From NCBI GenBank assembly GCA_963920635.1, contig OY987305.1:25506876-25570875 (forward strand): 64,000 bases of DNA. The letters are read 5' to 3'. The position numbers and the translations under genes are program-made. The notes beneath the pieces were generated by a model. The model was not told where the DNA came from and searched no databases. It saw only the letters and a program-made list of their open reading frames with translations. Source of the stretch: Pseudeuparius sepicola (taxonomy: Eukaryota > Arthropoda > Insecta > Coleoptera > Anthribidae). Shown in pieces: positions 60,801 through 63,081 of the stretch (position 1 is the stretch's first letter; the number at the start of each line of letters is the position of its first letter).

Positions 60801-63081
60801 TAACTGAAACTTAAATTGCTGATCATGCACAAAGTACAGTGTACAACTCGTTAAGTAATGCATATTGCATGCTCGTGCACTTGAAGGCACTCAGCTTCGC
60901 CTGCCACAACTTGTGCACTTGCATGCAATAAGCCTAATTGCTTAACTTATTGCACAATATACTATTCTAGCCAACTTTTCAACGTATTATTTGTTGCATA
61001 ATATACTATTTTCATTTAATCATACCTCCATCTGTATCCAGTTCGCTTTCATTTGTACTAGAAATCTCACTCTGTTGTGAGTCAGATTCTTTAAATCCAT
61101 CTAAACCATTAGTAGCAATTTCTATTTGTTCAGCCCGATCATTAAACAAATCATAAATTGCAAGCGAAAAATCAGTATTATTATTTGTTGGTGCATTGGA
61201 TAAGTTTGGGTCACTTGTATTTTCAGTATTTTCAAGAGTACTGGTAGAGGGATTTGTAAATGTATCATTTTCCATATTACCGTTTTGCATCTTTATAATA
61301 TCTTTGGCTAGATAGTAAAAGTCACCTTCTTTGCACATTTTGAATGATGTTGGCAACTGCATTTTAGTAAATTCCTGAAAATTAATAAATTAGTAGAAAA
61401 TATTAACATTTCAAACTATATTTACGTCTAGAAATCTAATATAACTCTGACCAGAGGTATATACAAAGTTTAGATCAATTCGTTCTAGAAGACAGGATGG
61501 TCTTTCAGGATTGCCATTTGAAACATGTTGGATAACAAAATATAATGTAGACTCTTCAACTGGATCTGCGTCTAGTAATGAAGTACAAATTTCATCTTGG
61601 AGTAGCCATTTTATTTCTTCACTCAATGAAACTATGGATTTCATTTGAAAATCCGGTAAGTTTCTCTGTGGTTCTGGAACACTATACAAACTTTGTAAAC
61701 AAATTGAAATATAGGTTTTGAACAGACACTTACTCCGAAATAAAACTAGCATCAGAAAATGAACCAATACTTGGTTGAAATCCGTCAGAACAAAAGGAAG
61801 TGCTCCTTAGTCCCTGACTTGAATAATCTGTTATAACATTTTGAACACCTGGTGGTAATGTAAGGCACAATATATCTAAAGTTATCTGTAATTTACTTTT
61901 ATCTAAAGTTTCAAGTGTTTCATCTAAACTTTGTATTAGTTCCCCTAAGCAAGTAGGCAACACCCTCATAGAAGTGTTATTCACACAACTGGTATTATAT
62001 TTCAAAGTACACATGAGATGAAGAAATAAAGGGCTTACTTCGCTGACTTTTAAAAAATCACTAATGTTGCTTACTCCACTTTCGAAACGTTGCAGTAGAT
62101 GTGGCCCTTCCGAGTATATACTAAAATCTTTATCAGACCTAAACTCAACCAAATCTGACTGTGTCGCAGAAGTTTCATCATCACTATCATGAATTTCTTC
62201 TTCAGATTTATAGTTTGTCAAATTTTTGTAAAAATAAAACTCAGAATTTGTAGGAATAGGACTGAATGATGTGCCGATCATTTTAAAAAACTTTTTTTTG
62301 ATTAGCATATGCAACTTTTTCAATTCACTACAGGGACAAGGCTGGTGAAGCTGCTGAATCTGTATTTTTTCTTCTTTAAATTGTTTCATGTGAGCACAGA
62401 TGTTCATAAGATATTCAGTGATATCTACATCATATGGATCTTCATCACACTGATCCATTGCTGCCTGCACATCTGAGCTATGTACATATAAGCCCATGTG
62501 CAATGCAACAAATAAAGACAGGGTGAAGCATTTTGAATGAGCTAACACTAAAGTTTTACAATGATGGAGCACATTGCTAGTGTCTGAAGTTTTAAAATCA
62601 GTTTTAGCATCTCCAGATTTGCTCTCGTCATCTGATTTTAATCTAAAAATATAAATAAAAAAATTAATGGTACAAGATATTGAAATGGTAAATTGTACAT
62701 GAACTTACTTTACACATTCCTCTTGTAGAAAAGTAGTAAACCTGTGATCTTCATATACATCATCACTATAGTTTGGCATCTCTTGAAAGTAGTTCACGTA
62801 AGAGTTAACTAGCATAGCTAGTGGACAGTCAAACACATACACGGGGAGATATATAGGGTTTGAAGTGTTCATTGGTACATCACTAAAATTACTTCCCCTA
62901 GAAGAAGTTCTATCTACACTATCTGTACTTTCATTGGAACTTGGAATGTTTATAGTATCAAAAGTTACCAACGCTTTCAGGTCATCTAAAGATGCTGGGA
63001 TAAATGTTAGTATGACATGTGTTACTGAGACACCTTTAACAAAACATCGCCACTGGGAATTAAAACCATGCACGTCATGAA
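3669..63081 (-). CDS. SZT2: SZT2, C-terminal part: 16 exons, 5' end outside window
   Basis: Large subunit of KICSTOR (with KPTN, ITFG2 and KICS2/C12orf66), which tethers the GATOR1 GAP complex to the lysosome so that Rag GTPases and mTORC1 switch off during amino-acid shortage. I see 16 minus-strand exons: 62709-63081, 61734-62642, 61426-61681, 61026-61374, 57687-58314, 57472-57634, 57158-57418, 56731-57085, 43463-44265, 43245-43409, 27095-27829, 25542-25761, 25195-25486, 24785-25146, 16833-17197 and 3669-3803. All junctions are GT-AG and every phase matches, giving about 2,123 codons without an internal stop. Vertebrate SZT2 is about 3,400 residues, so roughly the first third lies to the right. 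Family-like blocks include HGFNSQWRCFVKG, LVQVLQNRLDDAVLEFLSVM, LLSQKMGLF-like NSVISQKLGLFHN, HLHSFTYDFHLR and the C-terminal LLDGFVNCICFYLW. Identification is from memory of the family, without alignment. Large introns are filled with transposons. Confidence 0.92.
4055..4240 (-). mobile_element. tRNA-derived SINE, copy 1
   Basis: On the minus strand a TAGCCGATGG A-box-like motif is followed about 60 bp later by GGTTCGAATC (B box). The body then passes into a tail TTCAGCCAATTATCC shared with two other copies. It forms an inverted pair with copy 2. Confidence 0.55.
4316..4438 (+). mobile_element. tRNA-derived SINE, copy 2 (inverted to copy 1)
   Basis: Contains GGGTTCGATTTCTGGCTGGA (B box region) and the tail CAACTGATTATCCTTTACCT. 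It lies immediately beyond copy 1 in opposite orientation. Confidence 0.5.
4432..4560. mobile_element. Single mariner-type terminus
   Basis: TA followed by CAGTGTGTCCCG resembles the left TIR at 33359. I did not find the partner end. From here to 7053 I see no coding region. One spot near 6920 (TGGTGGCGCCCA, about 80 bp after AATAAA at about 6840) resembles an LTR end with a primer-binding site, but is not convincing. Confidence 0.3.
7054..7775. mobile_element. MITE with about 130-bp TIRs, TA target site
   Basis: Left CAGGGTGTTCGAAAAATAGA and right TCTATTTTTCGAACACCCTG are perfect inverse complements, and homology continues for about 130 bp. TA flanks both sides (7052-7053, 7776-7777). No coding capacity. 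It belongs to the mariner-type group by termini and target site. Confidence 0.85.
8416..10888 (+). mobile_element. Inner mariner-type element with about 650-bp TIRs
   Basis: CAGGGTGGCCAACTAAGAAT at the left is mirrored by the right end at 10888, with TA on both sides (8414-8415, 10889-10890). The arms run 8416-9070 and about 10240-10888. Between them is a broken transposase. The element sits in the centre of the outer element, so it inserted later. Confidence 0.88.
9321..10223 (+). pseudogene. Tc1/mariner (IS630) transposase with DUF4817-type N-terminus, broken
   Basis: Starts MRFTNDEAVDMLAVYFECLQ, the N-terminal helix-turn-helix layout of a mariner-like group common in insects (YTNEE..DM...YGE). 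A frameshift near 9470 is followed by the second half of the DNA-binding region, then a probable intron (donor AG|GTAAGT near 9642, acceptor TTTTAG near 9710). The DDE domain shows WNDEATF (first Asp) and QLDGCPAHF (second Asp). The frame changes several times after 9880. The C-terminal WP.RSPDL...D/E segment is missing, so it cannot be active. Confidence 0.8.
11829..12284 (-). pseudogene. Degraded thymidine/deoxynucleoside kinase-like gene, possibly viral in origin
   Basis: About 150 codons on the minus strand in two overlapping frames. A P-loop GVACLGKT lies at about 12215-12248. Further on are DFLECVQRELLF and CSPLSDIWYECIF, which resemble the lid and substrate region of viral thymidine-kinase-like proteins. 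The frame changes once at an A-run near 12000, and a stop lies about 12 codons before the P-loop. The P-loop with Cys-Leu is unlike most host kinases, and such genes are known from large insect DNA viruses, including nudiviruses. The origin is inference. It stands in an SZT2 intron beside a second orphan frame. Confidence 0.42.
12474..12719 (-). pseudogene. Orphan open frame beside the kinase-like relic
   Basis: About 80 codons with an in-frame stop two codons after an ATG near 12719. The text is LTKLNCKQLKMIPIDYLNGI and later a Lys/His/Cys-rich C-terminus (PCHKHKSTGCEDD). I do not recognise it. Its position and strand suggest it arrived together with the kinase-like frame. It could also be chance. 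Confidence 0.25.
13532..13898. repeat. Tandem repeat, about 120-bp unit, three copies
   Basis: Units start GATATCACTAACTT at 13532, 13654 and 13774. Each contains TTTTCTACTCTTCAA, TACCCATATTAAG and a CCATCTTGGAGCGGC segment ending GAATTTAGT. A fourth, partial unit is at 15055-15151 on the far side of an inserted element. Confidence 0.85.
13899..15054. mobile_element. TIR element CCCAACAAACACTG inserted in the tandem repeat
   Basis: CCCAACAAACACTGA at 13899 is mirrored by TCAGTGTTTGTTGGG at 15054. It interrupts the repeat unit at its GATATC site with AT on both sides. Length 1,156 bp. The interior has a GC-richer patch at about 14190-14460 and no long frame, so it is non-autonomous. I do not assign a superfamily. 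Confidence 0.75.
15055..15151. repeat. Fourth, partial unit of the 120-bp tandem repeat
   Basis: Continues the unit from ATATCACTAAC through TTGAAAAGAG and CATCCTGGAG, then loses similarity. Beyond it, 15152-15835 holds only isolated mariner-type termini (CACCCTGTA near 15530, CCACCCTG near 15790). Confidence 0.7.
15836..16167 (+). mobile_element. Possible LTR core: TATA-like box, 30-bp array, poly(A) signal
   Basis: CATAAAAG at 15836 is followed about 30 bp later by an initiator-like ACACAGTT (15870-15877), then the 30-bp tandem array, then AATAAA at about 16161. This is the order expected for U3, R and U5 of an LTR. I could not find convincing LTR ends, so this is tentative. Confidence 0.3.
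15899..16160 (+). repeat. Exact-period 30-bp tandem repeat, 8.7 units
   Basis: Units begin at 15899, 15929, 15959, 15989, 16019, 16049, 16079, 16109 and 16139, all exactly 30 bp, with consensus CGAGAAAAAAGTCGAAATTT plus AGTTAAACTT. In the frame starting at 15899 each unit encodes REKSRNLVKL. Only the fourth unit has a stop (TGA). The frame is open upstream to 15836 but has no ATG, and ends in TAA after 16160. Confidence 0.9.
16387..16412. repeat. (TC)n microsatellite
   Basis: About 13 TC dinucleotides. The rest of 16168-16832 shows nothing I can assign. Confidence 0.95.
16833..17197 (-). CDS. SZT2: SZT2 exon O
   Basis: About 122 codons. The acceptor TTCGTTTAG completes the Asp codon split with exon N. 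Contents are VPNDIFLLGMVHCRTNLLW, LCQLHPDIGSLLNHPL and YYVILHPRYFGAFMLLSI. The donor GGG|GTAAGT lies at the end of the SRG codons. An open frame continues into the intron, which is 13.0 kb long. Confidence 0.9.
17449..17537. repeat. Perfect-arm hairpin with a repeated half-arm
   Basis: TATGAAATAGCATTACTAAA at 17449 is mirrored by TTTAGTAATGCTATTTCATA ending at 17537. The loop holds a third copy of TTTTCCGATTAGTAATGC. It stands about 250 bp upstream of SZT2 exon O in its intron. Confidence 0.75.
17790..18255. mobile_element. Left part of a mariner-type element
   Basis: TA then CAGGGTGTTTCTAAATTATG at 17790, followed by the phrase AACATGGGTCC also seen in the MITE at 7054. No right terminus was found before the next element at 18264. 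Confidence 0.45.
18264..19111. mobile_element. Fold-back element with about 250-bp arms
   Basis: The arms run 18264-18520 and 18857-19111, including GTACCAAGGTACTGAAGTTC against its complement and CATGAACCGACTAC against GTAGTCGGTTCATG. A palindrome GCCGATTTCAATTTGA sits near 18712. No coding region. Confidence 0.8.
20003..20962 (+). mobile_element. Solo LTR of a retrotransposon
   Basis: Begins TGTTAATATA and ends TCTAACA, giving TGTTA/TAACA inverted ends. It contains TATAAATA at 20179, an arthropod initiator TCAGTT at 20210 (33 bp later), and AATAAA at 20854. I see no clean target-site duplication (AATGG on the left, GGGTA on the right). No gag or pol sequence is present. Confidence 0.6.
20179..20216 (+). 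promoter_or_regulatory. TATA box plus TCAGTT initiator of the solo LTR
   Basis: TATAAATA at 20179-20186 and ATCAGTTC at 20209-20216 have insect core-promoter spacing. Transcription would run rightwards, antisense to SZT2. Confidence 0.55.
22471..23064. mobile_element. Palindromic MITE, about 280-bp arms
   Basis: CAGGGTGGACCCAGATAGAC at 22471 is mirrored at 23064 (GTCTATCTGGGTTCACCCTG, one mismatch). The arms meet near 22770. The flank is TA on the right and AA on the left. 21735-22470 before it shows nothing assignable. Confidence 0.82.
23390..23505 (-). mobile_element. tRNA-derived SINE, copy 3
   Basis: On the minus strand GAGTTCGAATCTTGCTTGGA is followed by TTCAACTGATTATGC, the same B box and tail as the copies near 4.2 kb. 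23506-24784 contains no further feature I can support. Confidence 0.55.
24785..25146 (-). CDS. SZT2: SZT2 exon N
   Basis: About 121 codons after a 48-bp intron, the shortest seen. It begins EQHPKTEIEQKLGKFR, then a Ser/His-rich linker, and ends with KAHTTQKNIREIVAK at donor AAAG|GTATGT. The open frame runs through the intron for a while, so naive gene finders may fuse exons M and N. Confidence 0.9.
25195..25486 (-). CDS. SZT2: SZT2 exon M
   Basis: 97 codons between introns of 55 and 48 bp. Strand-rich segment with FKVLEMDAYDGEKEFILVRV and DDFDITLVIYNMC. The donor is TCAAA|GTAAGT. Confidence 0.9.
25542..25761 (-). CDS. SZT2: SZT2 exon L
   Basis: 73 codons. ECDRVKILMHLHSFTYDFHL is a signature block of SZT2. 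The acceptor is TTGTTTCAG and the donor is CGG|GTAAAC (one base of a split Asp codon). The preceding intron holds a mariner derivative (25795-27074). Confidence 0.93.
25795..27074 (-). mobile_element. Mariner-type element in a short SZT2 intron
   Basis: CAGGGTGTTTTAGAAAAACT at 25795 pairs with AGGTCTTTCTGAAACACCCTG-type sequence ending 27074. The arms extend about 350 bp. TA is on the left; AA is on the right, probably a mutated TA. The 1.28-kb element fills all but about 53 bp of the intron between exons K and L. Confidence 0.85.
26353..26671 (-). pseudogene. Mariner transposase C-terminal fragment
   Basis: Reads QDGTPPHYIRSVHLWL, FPGQWIFRG and HWPARSPDLKRLDFVLW. This is the second-Asp region (QDG) and the WP.RSPDL..LDF block of DD34D/E transposases. 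A frame change lies near 26460-26600. The N-terminal half is absent. Confidence 0.8.
27095..27829 (-). CDS. SZT2: SZT2 exon K
   Basis: 245 codons, phase 0 at both ends. Features are SYPKD-like SSFPKDHLNKR, DPVIIFTIEMKEMRSLEKK, LLFLPRWRLKSAATRD and FFTEYRYYLQTLGFIPL, followed by a strand-rich region ending in KLHAIECSRLQII. The donor is AGA|GTAAGT. A further small exon in the 15.4-kb intron upstream cannot be excluded, but phases agree without one. Confidence 0.92.
28190..29550 (+). pseudogene. pogo/Tigger-like DDE transposase with C-terminal Cys-rich tail, broken
   Basis: Successive frames show KTYIRKLLRKFL-like DNA-binding text, then FNYDETILVPKK (first Asp), RGTKRIERVPQHSKASISIM, GNAAGDLLPPMVVYKAANLY, VVADNLASHFSPAVIEAC (second Asp) and APIRQPLDVAVF (third Asp). 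This is the DDE_1 layout of the pogo/Jerky family. Frameshifts lie near 28370 and 28600 and stops near 28880. The C-terminal region is acidic, then has a Cys-rich CANCFKNG and CDECNKWICGVC-like zinc motif split by a frameshift. No TIRs were identified. Confidence 0.82.
29767..30629. mobile_element. MITE with about 115-bp TIRs, TA target
   Basis: GAGGGTGTCCCAATAAGGAC on the left matches the inverse of the right end GTCCTTATTGGGACACCCTG. Homology covers the CTCGGGAACAAAAAGAGATA segment and the AAACGCC block. TA flanks. No coding capacity. Confidence 0.85.
31480..31640 (+). pseudogene. Non-LTR reverse transcriptase fragment
   Basis: FEKGKK-type sequence and KNYRPICLSPYFSKVLE in shifting frames correspond to the K.YRPISL....K..E motif of non-LTR RTs. 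Nothing else of the element is recognisable. 30630-31479 upstream shows only AT-rich sequence. Confidence 0.45.
32442..33226. repeat. Three 20-bp tandem units split by a MITE
   Basis: TATCTACAGCCNTGCTTA occurs at about 32444, 32464 and, after the MITE at 32484-33205, at about 33208. All three units are near-identical, so the array existed before the insertion. Confidence 0.75.
32484..33205 (+). mobile_element. MITE derived from a DUF4817-type mariner
   Basis: CAGGGTGTTCCTCAACCTAT and its inverse end at 33205, with TA on both sides. The arms are about 110 bp. The interior holds a transposase N-terminal relic starting MAYSFVNEELMDMVLAYGK at 32752, followed by frameshifts. This is a direct example of a MITE by internal deletion of the mariner group seen at 8416 and 33359. 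Confidence 0.85.
33359..35921 (+). mobile_element. Mariner-type element with about 400-bp TIRs
   Basis: The CAGTGTGTCC left end and CACCCTG right end (GACACCCTG) are flanked by TA. The arms (33359-33750 and about 35480-35921) share ACAGCCAGTAAAAATTTGAC and following sequence. It encodes a broken transposase and interrupts an older dispersed repeat whose other copies are at 42.1 and 59.9 kb. Confidence 0.87.
34289..35290 (+). pseudogene. DUF4817-type mariner transposase, broken
   Basis: Starts MVTQNEKVDMLLLVYGEAEK, then frameshifted NARRAVRIYREKYPERH-like sequence. The catalytic part shows RTIWFQHDGAPENKANIVKE (second Asp) and IKWPGKSPDLTLLDFHL, with a stop where LWG would follow. The first Asp region near 34730 is frameshifted (FADESRFVTNG-like). 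Several stops rule out activity. Confidence 0.8.
36204..36245 (-). ncRNA. Hammerhead ribozyme, left terminus of the Penelope-like element
   Basis: On the minus strand stem I pairs GTAGCA (36245-36240) with TGCTAT (36209-36204). The core CTGAGGA (36239-36233) fits CUGANGA. Stem II is GGC/GCC (36231-36229, 36222-36220) with a six-base loop. GAAA follows, and a minimal stem III AG-CG-CT. The predicted cleavage is after the C at 36210 (UC, allowed UH). Penelope-like elements are known to carry minimal hammerheads of this kind. All core positions are intact. Confidence 0.72.
36845..37764 (-). pseudogene. Penelope-like RT, left arm, 5'-truncated and endonuclease-less
   Basis: 37243-37764 encodes the N-terminal region (SFLNDISDEVKKSLKFNRL and a SKADKGN motif). 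36845-37240 encodes the catalytic end (KYWFRYVDDCLSFLDC, RT motif YVDD). The RT core between them is deleted near 37241. The coding text then runs into the terminal region without the GIY-YIG segment, a deletion of about 450 bp relative to the right arm. Confidence 0.85.
37765..38370 (+). pseudogene. Penelope-like RT N-terminal region, right arm
   Basis: Broken frames. 37794-38012 repeats the LYTTKKGLNKINSSIFNSFT segment. 38101-38370 carries the RT block HLYGLPKIHKINIPIRPVVS typical of Penelope-like RTs. Stops and frame changes lie near 38010, 38140 and 38370. Confidence 0.8.
38375..38899 (+). pseudogene. Penelope-like RT catalytic region, right arm
   Basis: 174 codons with SFDVTNLFITVP (motif A), QPDGLAMGSCLSPFFADI (motif B), WFRYVDDCLSFLDC (motif C, catalytic YVDD) and KKINFLDLSI (motif D region). 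The frame ends at a stop caused by a short deletion near 38890. The catalytic aspartates are present. Confidence 0.88.
39201..39611 (+). CDS. Penelope-like GIY-YIG endonuclease domain, right arm
   Basis: 136 codons with GVYKLNCGSSNSSYIGRT (GIY-YIG motif in the form GVY...YIG), the helix RPLRVLINEHL with the catalytic-type Arg, and FGEHLSLHNHNF. It ends in a stop shortly after LHKRFQN. This is the C-terminal endonuclease that nicks target DNA. It is detached from the RT by upstream frameshifts, so the element is not expected to be active as it stands. Confidence 0.85.
   Translation: MNTHLSFRIKNKISNHLVNSKDKIDKLSRSGVYKLNCGSSNSSYIGRTCRPLRVLINEHLKRNNSAFGEHLSLHNHNFSPHSNSKILHNITVKNCNRLDFLEDPEISKELKNVDSCLNIHVNFNTSYVPLHKRFQN
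39876..41815 (+). mobile_element. 1.94-kb insertion in the Penelope right end, possibly a long solo LTR
   Basis: Comparison with the left terminus shows uninterrupted sequence at AAACCTTGA-TTTTTT. In the right copy it is split by about 1,940 bp starting TGTAACGG and ending GTTATA, with AATT-like bases on both sides. AATAAA at about 41738-41743 lies roughly 70 bp before the end, as in an LTR. No long frame is present. Confidence 0.5.
41935..41976 (+). ncRNA. Hammerhead ribozyme, right terminus (stem II weakened)
   Basis: Same design as the left copy: stem I GTAGCA/TGCTAT, core CTGAGGA at 41941-41947, GAAA at 41961-41964, TC cleavage site. Stem II here is GGC against GCG, so one pair is lost. 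Cleavage may be impaired. Confidence 0.6.
42120..42620. repeat. Dispersed repeat family, copy 1
   Basis: Shares long stretches with 59940-60370 plus 60800-60975, for example GGAGTATAACGGTGGGAATC, TTTCAAATATTGTC and TTGTTGCACAATATAC. The upstream part of the family also appears at 33226-33358. No coding frame. 42621-43244 beyond it shows nothing I can assign. Confidence 0.7.
43245..43409 (-). CDS. SZT2: SZT2 exon J
   Basis: 55 codons after a 53-bp intron. It contains YTYNWAKDNIDKL and NSVISQKLGLFHNQALTRK, which match my memory of the SZT2 family well. The donor TTTC|GTAAGT leads into a 15.4-kb intron. Confidence 0.9.
43463..44265 (-). CDS. SZT2: SZT2 exon I
   Basis: About 268 codons. The acceptor TTGTTTCAG after a 12.5-kb intron completes a split codon with exon H. 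Contents include EFRIWKQGRVNIENL, a basic FFPRKYNRIQPSAKATRA segment and KMFWLSVENDS at the donor (AGT|GTAAGT). Confidence 0.9.
44455..44572. repeat. Short inverted repeat with a decayed hammerhead-like centre
   Basis: Arms of about 45 bp (CAAGTTGGTTTATTAAATTA on the left, TAATTTAATAAACTGACTTG on the right). On the minus strand the centre reads GTAGCACTGATGA, a spacer, then CCGAAAG, the same order as the Penelope ribozymes with a canonical CUGAUGA. Stem I and stem III do not pair well. This looks like a solo Penelope-type terminus. Confidence 0.5.
44615..45405. repeat. Diverged direct duplication, two copies about 0.7 kb apart
   Basis: 44615-44720 resembles 45303-45405 (TTAGAAGTAACTTATAAGGA in both), and 44791-44900 resembles 45118-45220 (AATATTTTTTGTATTTC in both). 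The copies are partly out of order. An (AACAC)n-type microsatellite fills 44721-44773. No coding. Confidence 0.65.
46147..47625 (-). CDS. Transposase exon 2, DDE-type candidate, family not named
   Basis: About 492 codons after a 57-bp intron (acceptor TTTTTAG), phase 0. N-terminal text IRHAGNSKIICKKAFLSVHG and YLSPLLTVSKMHDLYLKKY, then a CQKCDKLC zinc-type knuckle, TFDFQQNLPLP (candidate first Asp), YIFSDNCASQNKNN (candidate second Asp) and GHSFLPCDRSFGAIE (candidate third acid). The C-terminus is acidic. I recognise this as a large group of uncharacterised insect transposon proteins, but cannot name the superfamily. It is uninterrupted, so the copy is recent. Confidence 0.82.
   Translation of the reverse strand: MRHAGNSKIICKKAFLSVHGISRSRLERLQKHLNENGIPPTDLRGRYLNRINKLPENINNNIRQHILSFPRYRSHYSRADNLNHYYLSPLLTVSKMHDLYLKKYEPETTDNPTVKYEYFRKYFVENFKISFGKPKSDTCQKCDKLCNKIEAADDENEKKALENEKQLHLIKAETFYTDLKAKTNLAKNDPRAEVLTFDFQQNLPLPVCPSGEVFYKIQLWVYNFCINVGSTGESYFYLYDETLGGKGQNEVASILLHFINNYIRSEVKNVYIFSDNCASQNKNNVLVQFFYSLVETEKYAFIYHRYPEPGHSFLPCDRSFGAIEIKKRKYDKIYLPDEYANIIKSARKDFSVIRVTQDMFLNFKNHLQQFFVKNPSKCNNKYTLSKYRICYEKNDKETLVKCSATVGMIIFSTFQIKNKKNLSNVSLPTIDQKLYSEKRKLKEKKLDHIMTLSKNYVPKCDMWFYNDIEKYHRSFEQSDKESSASEYDDCDE
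47683..48221 (-). CDS. Transposase exon 1 (one frameshift)
   Basis: Starts MSDSDSTLDDPFEG at 48221, chosen as the ATG that begins the acidic N-terminal region. After a basic stretch (KKRLRRLTIWKRNIRKARR) an A-run at about 47894 shifts the frame. The text resumes as IGPNCDCRLKCMDEIIGQE, a Cys-rich zinc-type motif, through LFGCLERKSV. The donor AAA|GTAATT has its GT at 47681-47682. One missing A in the homopolymer would explain the break, or a sequencing error. Confidence 0.7.
49176..50083. mobile_element. Near-perfect palindromic MITE, about 420-bp arms
   Basis: CAGTGTCTGCCAGAAAGTTG at 49176 is mirrored near 50083. The arms include TACAGGGTAGGTTGAAAAAT and GCTTAAACTCAAAATCCACC against their complements. 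TA on the left; the right flank is altered. The centre is about 49600. No coding. Confidence 0.85.
50304..50340 (+). promoter_or_regulatory. TATA box and initiator-like site
   Basis: GGTATATAAG is followed at core-promoter distance by GCAGTCTTC, then the open region below. This looks like a promoter of a selfish element. Confidence 0.4.
50395..50941 (+). pseudogene. Small selfish-element protein resembling DUF8207 proteins (tentative)
   Basis: One open frame reads ITIEDNILCVGDETISLTPG, LLKLLLKNQPQNFDDNDLK and YRQLLIATNAHQRKLPENW, ending at a stop at 50697 after RKKSKIRPF. The layout (a strand pair, TPGLL.LL, D.D...Y...L..TNAH) recalls an arthropod family I know as DUF8207, but that is from memory. 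No intact ATG start is evident. A second open stretch at 50699-50941 (Gln-rich) may be its continuation. TSDs and TIRs were not found. Confidence 0.38.
51485..52740 (-). pseudogene. Non-LTR retrotransposon reverse transcriptase, 5'-truncated
   Basis: 360 codons are open (51485-52564) with NYRPVSLLNGFSKLFE, FSDLSKAYDCIN (motif A), GIAQGSILGQILFVIFINDL (motif B) and GYADDTTLL (motif C, YADD). The finger region HSSGIDEIPTSIMR is at the start. A frameshift near 52565 leads to further N-terminal text (SIHLKGNIDDIPDKY). It is Jockey/I-like by layout. It ends without the usual terminal motif, at FSKL. Confidence 0.85.
52741..53240 (+). pseudogene. GC-rich 3' end of a second non-LTR element (R1/I-like zinc knuckle)
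   Basis: Much more GC-rich than its surroundings. Readable frames give LTGHCCLARHLH-like sequence and then ECRWCLEDEKTPHHLVIECP, the C-terminal CWC..H..EC zinc knuckle of I/R1-type ORF2 proteins, through an open end at 53156. The opposite strand of the preceding RT and the base composition show it is a separate insertion. Confidence 0.72.
53678..54360. mobile_element. Non-autonomous TIR element, about 40-bp TIRs
   Basis: TATAGTATTTCTAAAGTCAC at 53678 is mirrored by GTGACTTTAGAAATACTATA at 54360, and GCTGTT/AACAGC plus TTTTTATG continue the match. No coding frame of note. Confidence 0.72.
55269..55612. mobile_element. 344-bp MITE inside the smaller hAT
   Basis: CAGGGTGGTCACTCT and its near-inverse AGAGTGACCACCCTG bound the element, with TA on both sides. 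The arms share GTGCATACCATTGGGATATC. It is the third nesting level at this site. Confidence 0.82.
55617..55745. mobile_element. Left terminus of another mariner-type element
   Basis: TA then CAGGGTGTTATTTAAGTACG, four bases beyond the MITE at 55612. The same family in inverse orientation ends at 63657. No right end was found nearby. Confidence 0.6.
56446..56463. repeat. Poly-G run of 18
   Basis: An uninterrupted G18 near the right end of the large hAT-type element, in a locally GC-rich stretch. 56500-56730 beyond the element shows no feature until SZT2 exon H. Confidence 0.95.
56731..57085 (-). CDS. SZT2: SZT2 exon H
   Basis: 118 codons after a 72-bp intron with acceptor TTTATTTCAG. Helical text LSIQDFAIQWLQAFTLYLKQ, then a hydrophobic strand IACIALVIISGP. 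The donor AAAG|GTAAGC leads into a 12.5-kb intron. Confidence 0.9.
57158..57418 (-). CDS. SZT2: SZT2 exon G
   Basis: 87 codons, phase 0 at both ends. It carries one of the most conserved SZT2 blocks, VQVLQNRLDDAVLEFLSVM, followed by LARNAMCPLTPEDVQFIQRP. The donor is GAG|GTACTT. This exon alone strongly supports the family assignment. Confidence 0.92.
57472..57634 (-). CDS. SZT2: SZT2 exon F
   Basis: A 163-bp exon bounded by introns of 52 and 53 bp. It encodes a Ser/Thr-rich stretch (SRSPSITSLPLGQSK) that is probably a linker between folded blocks. Confidence 0.88.
57687..58314 (-). CDS. SZT2: SZT2 exon E
   Basis: About 209 codons. It opens with a highly acidic segment (DEDVSEDEEDYYW) and continues into folded sequence with FWLIMKVDHDVVTVYFHCR and ending MFVYKDNGANVFYLR. 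The acceptor is CCCTTTTAG and the donor is CG|GTGAGT. Phase 1 in and phase 2 out match exons D and F. Confidence 0.9.
58538..59605 (-). pseudogene. Non-LTR reverse transcriptase, 5'-truncated, second lineage
   Basis: 59356-59598 encodes SGVPQGSILDPLLFVMFVND (motif B) and FLLYADDLKLF (motif C). 58683-59405 continues in another frame with GVTFIEDYRFAKHV and SLIRSRLEYCCVIWNPK, DMLERIQKRFLRNLYF, the usual C-terminal text of non-LTR ORF2. An (ATT)n stretch near 58540 may be the 3' tail. One frameshift near 59400. It differs from the RT at 51.5 kb. Confidence 0.82.
59875..60975. repeat. Dispersed repeat family, copy 2, split by a SINE-like insertion
   Basis: 59875-60370 and 60800-60975 together align with 33226-33358 plus 42150-42610 (ACGACCTACCCGCAATGTTG, GGAGTATAAAGGTGGGAATC and TTGCACAATATAC). 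The family is long, non-coding and of unknown type. Confidence 0.7.
60371..60799 (+). mobile_element. SINE-like retroposon with (TTA)n tail
   Basis: Inserted between two halves of the dispersed repeat. It contains GGTTCGAGGC (B box) about 60 bp from its start and ends in an 11- to 12-unit TTA run at 60763-60797. The unrelated SINEs near 4.2 and 23.4 kb have a different tail. Confidence 0.6.
61026..61374 (-). CDS. SZT2: SZT2 exon D
   Basis: About 116 codons after a 51-bp intron. The exon starts with EFTKMQLPTSFKM and then becomes a low-complexity Asn/Ser/Thr/Asp-rich linker, probably disordered, ending at donor GGAG|GTATGA. The following intron is 2.7 kb and carries a non-LTR RT relic and a SINE. 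Confidence 0.85.
61426..61681 (-). CDS. SZT2: SZT2 exon C
   Basis: About 85 codons, phase-matched to both neighbours. The acceptor is placed after TTTGTATAG (intron 52 bp). An alternative acceptor 9 bp upstream, after TTTACAAAG (intron 43 bp), keeps frame and would add three residues. The donor is GAC|GTAAAT. It includes the block VQHVSNGNPERPSC in slightly altered form (VIQHVSNGNPERPSCLLERI). Confidence 0.85.
61734..62642 (-). CDS. SZT2: SZT2 exon B
   Basis: Largest visible exon, about 303 codons (window-local residues 125-427). The acceptor is TTTTTAG and the donor is GGA|GTAAGTG. It contains the block LVLAHSKCFTLSLFVALHMG, a cysteine-containing QPCPCSELKKLH motif, an acidic DSDDETSATQ linker and a region rich in leucine. 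The intron to exon A is 66 bp. No known catalytic motif is present, as expected for a scaffold protein. Confidence 0.88.
62709..63081 (-). CDS. SZT2: SZT2 exon A (first visible)
   Basis: About 124 codons. The acceptor is TTTTAG at 63082-63087 and the donor AA|GTAAGT has its GT at 62707-62708. The exon starts with two bases of a split codon and ends with two bases of the next. It begins with the block HDVHGFNSQWRCFVKG, typical of SZT2, and continues with a hydrophobic VILTFIPASLDDL segment and a serine-rich stretch. No upstream exon is visible in 63088-64000, so the protein N-terminus lies outside the window. Confidence 0.88.

Noticed and set aside
61012..61025. Read-through of SZT2 exon D into the intron as true C-terminus
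   Set aside because: The donor GGAG|GTATGA joins in phase to exon E, and the family continues far beyond.
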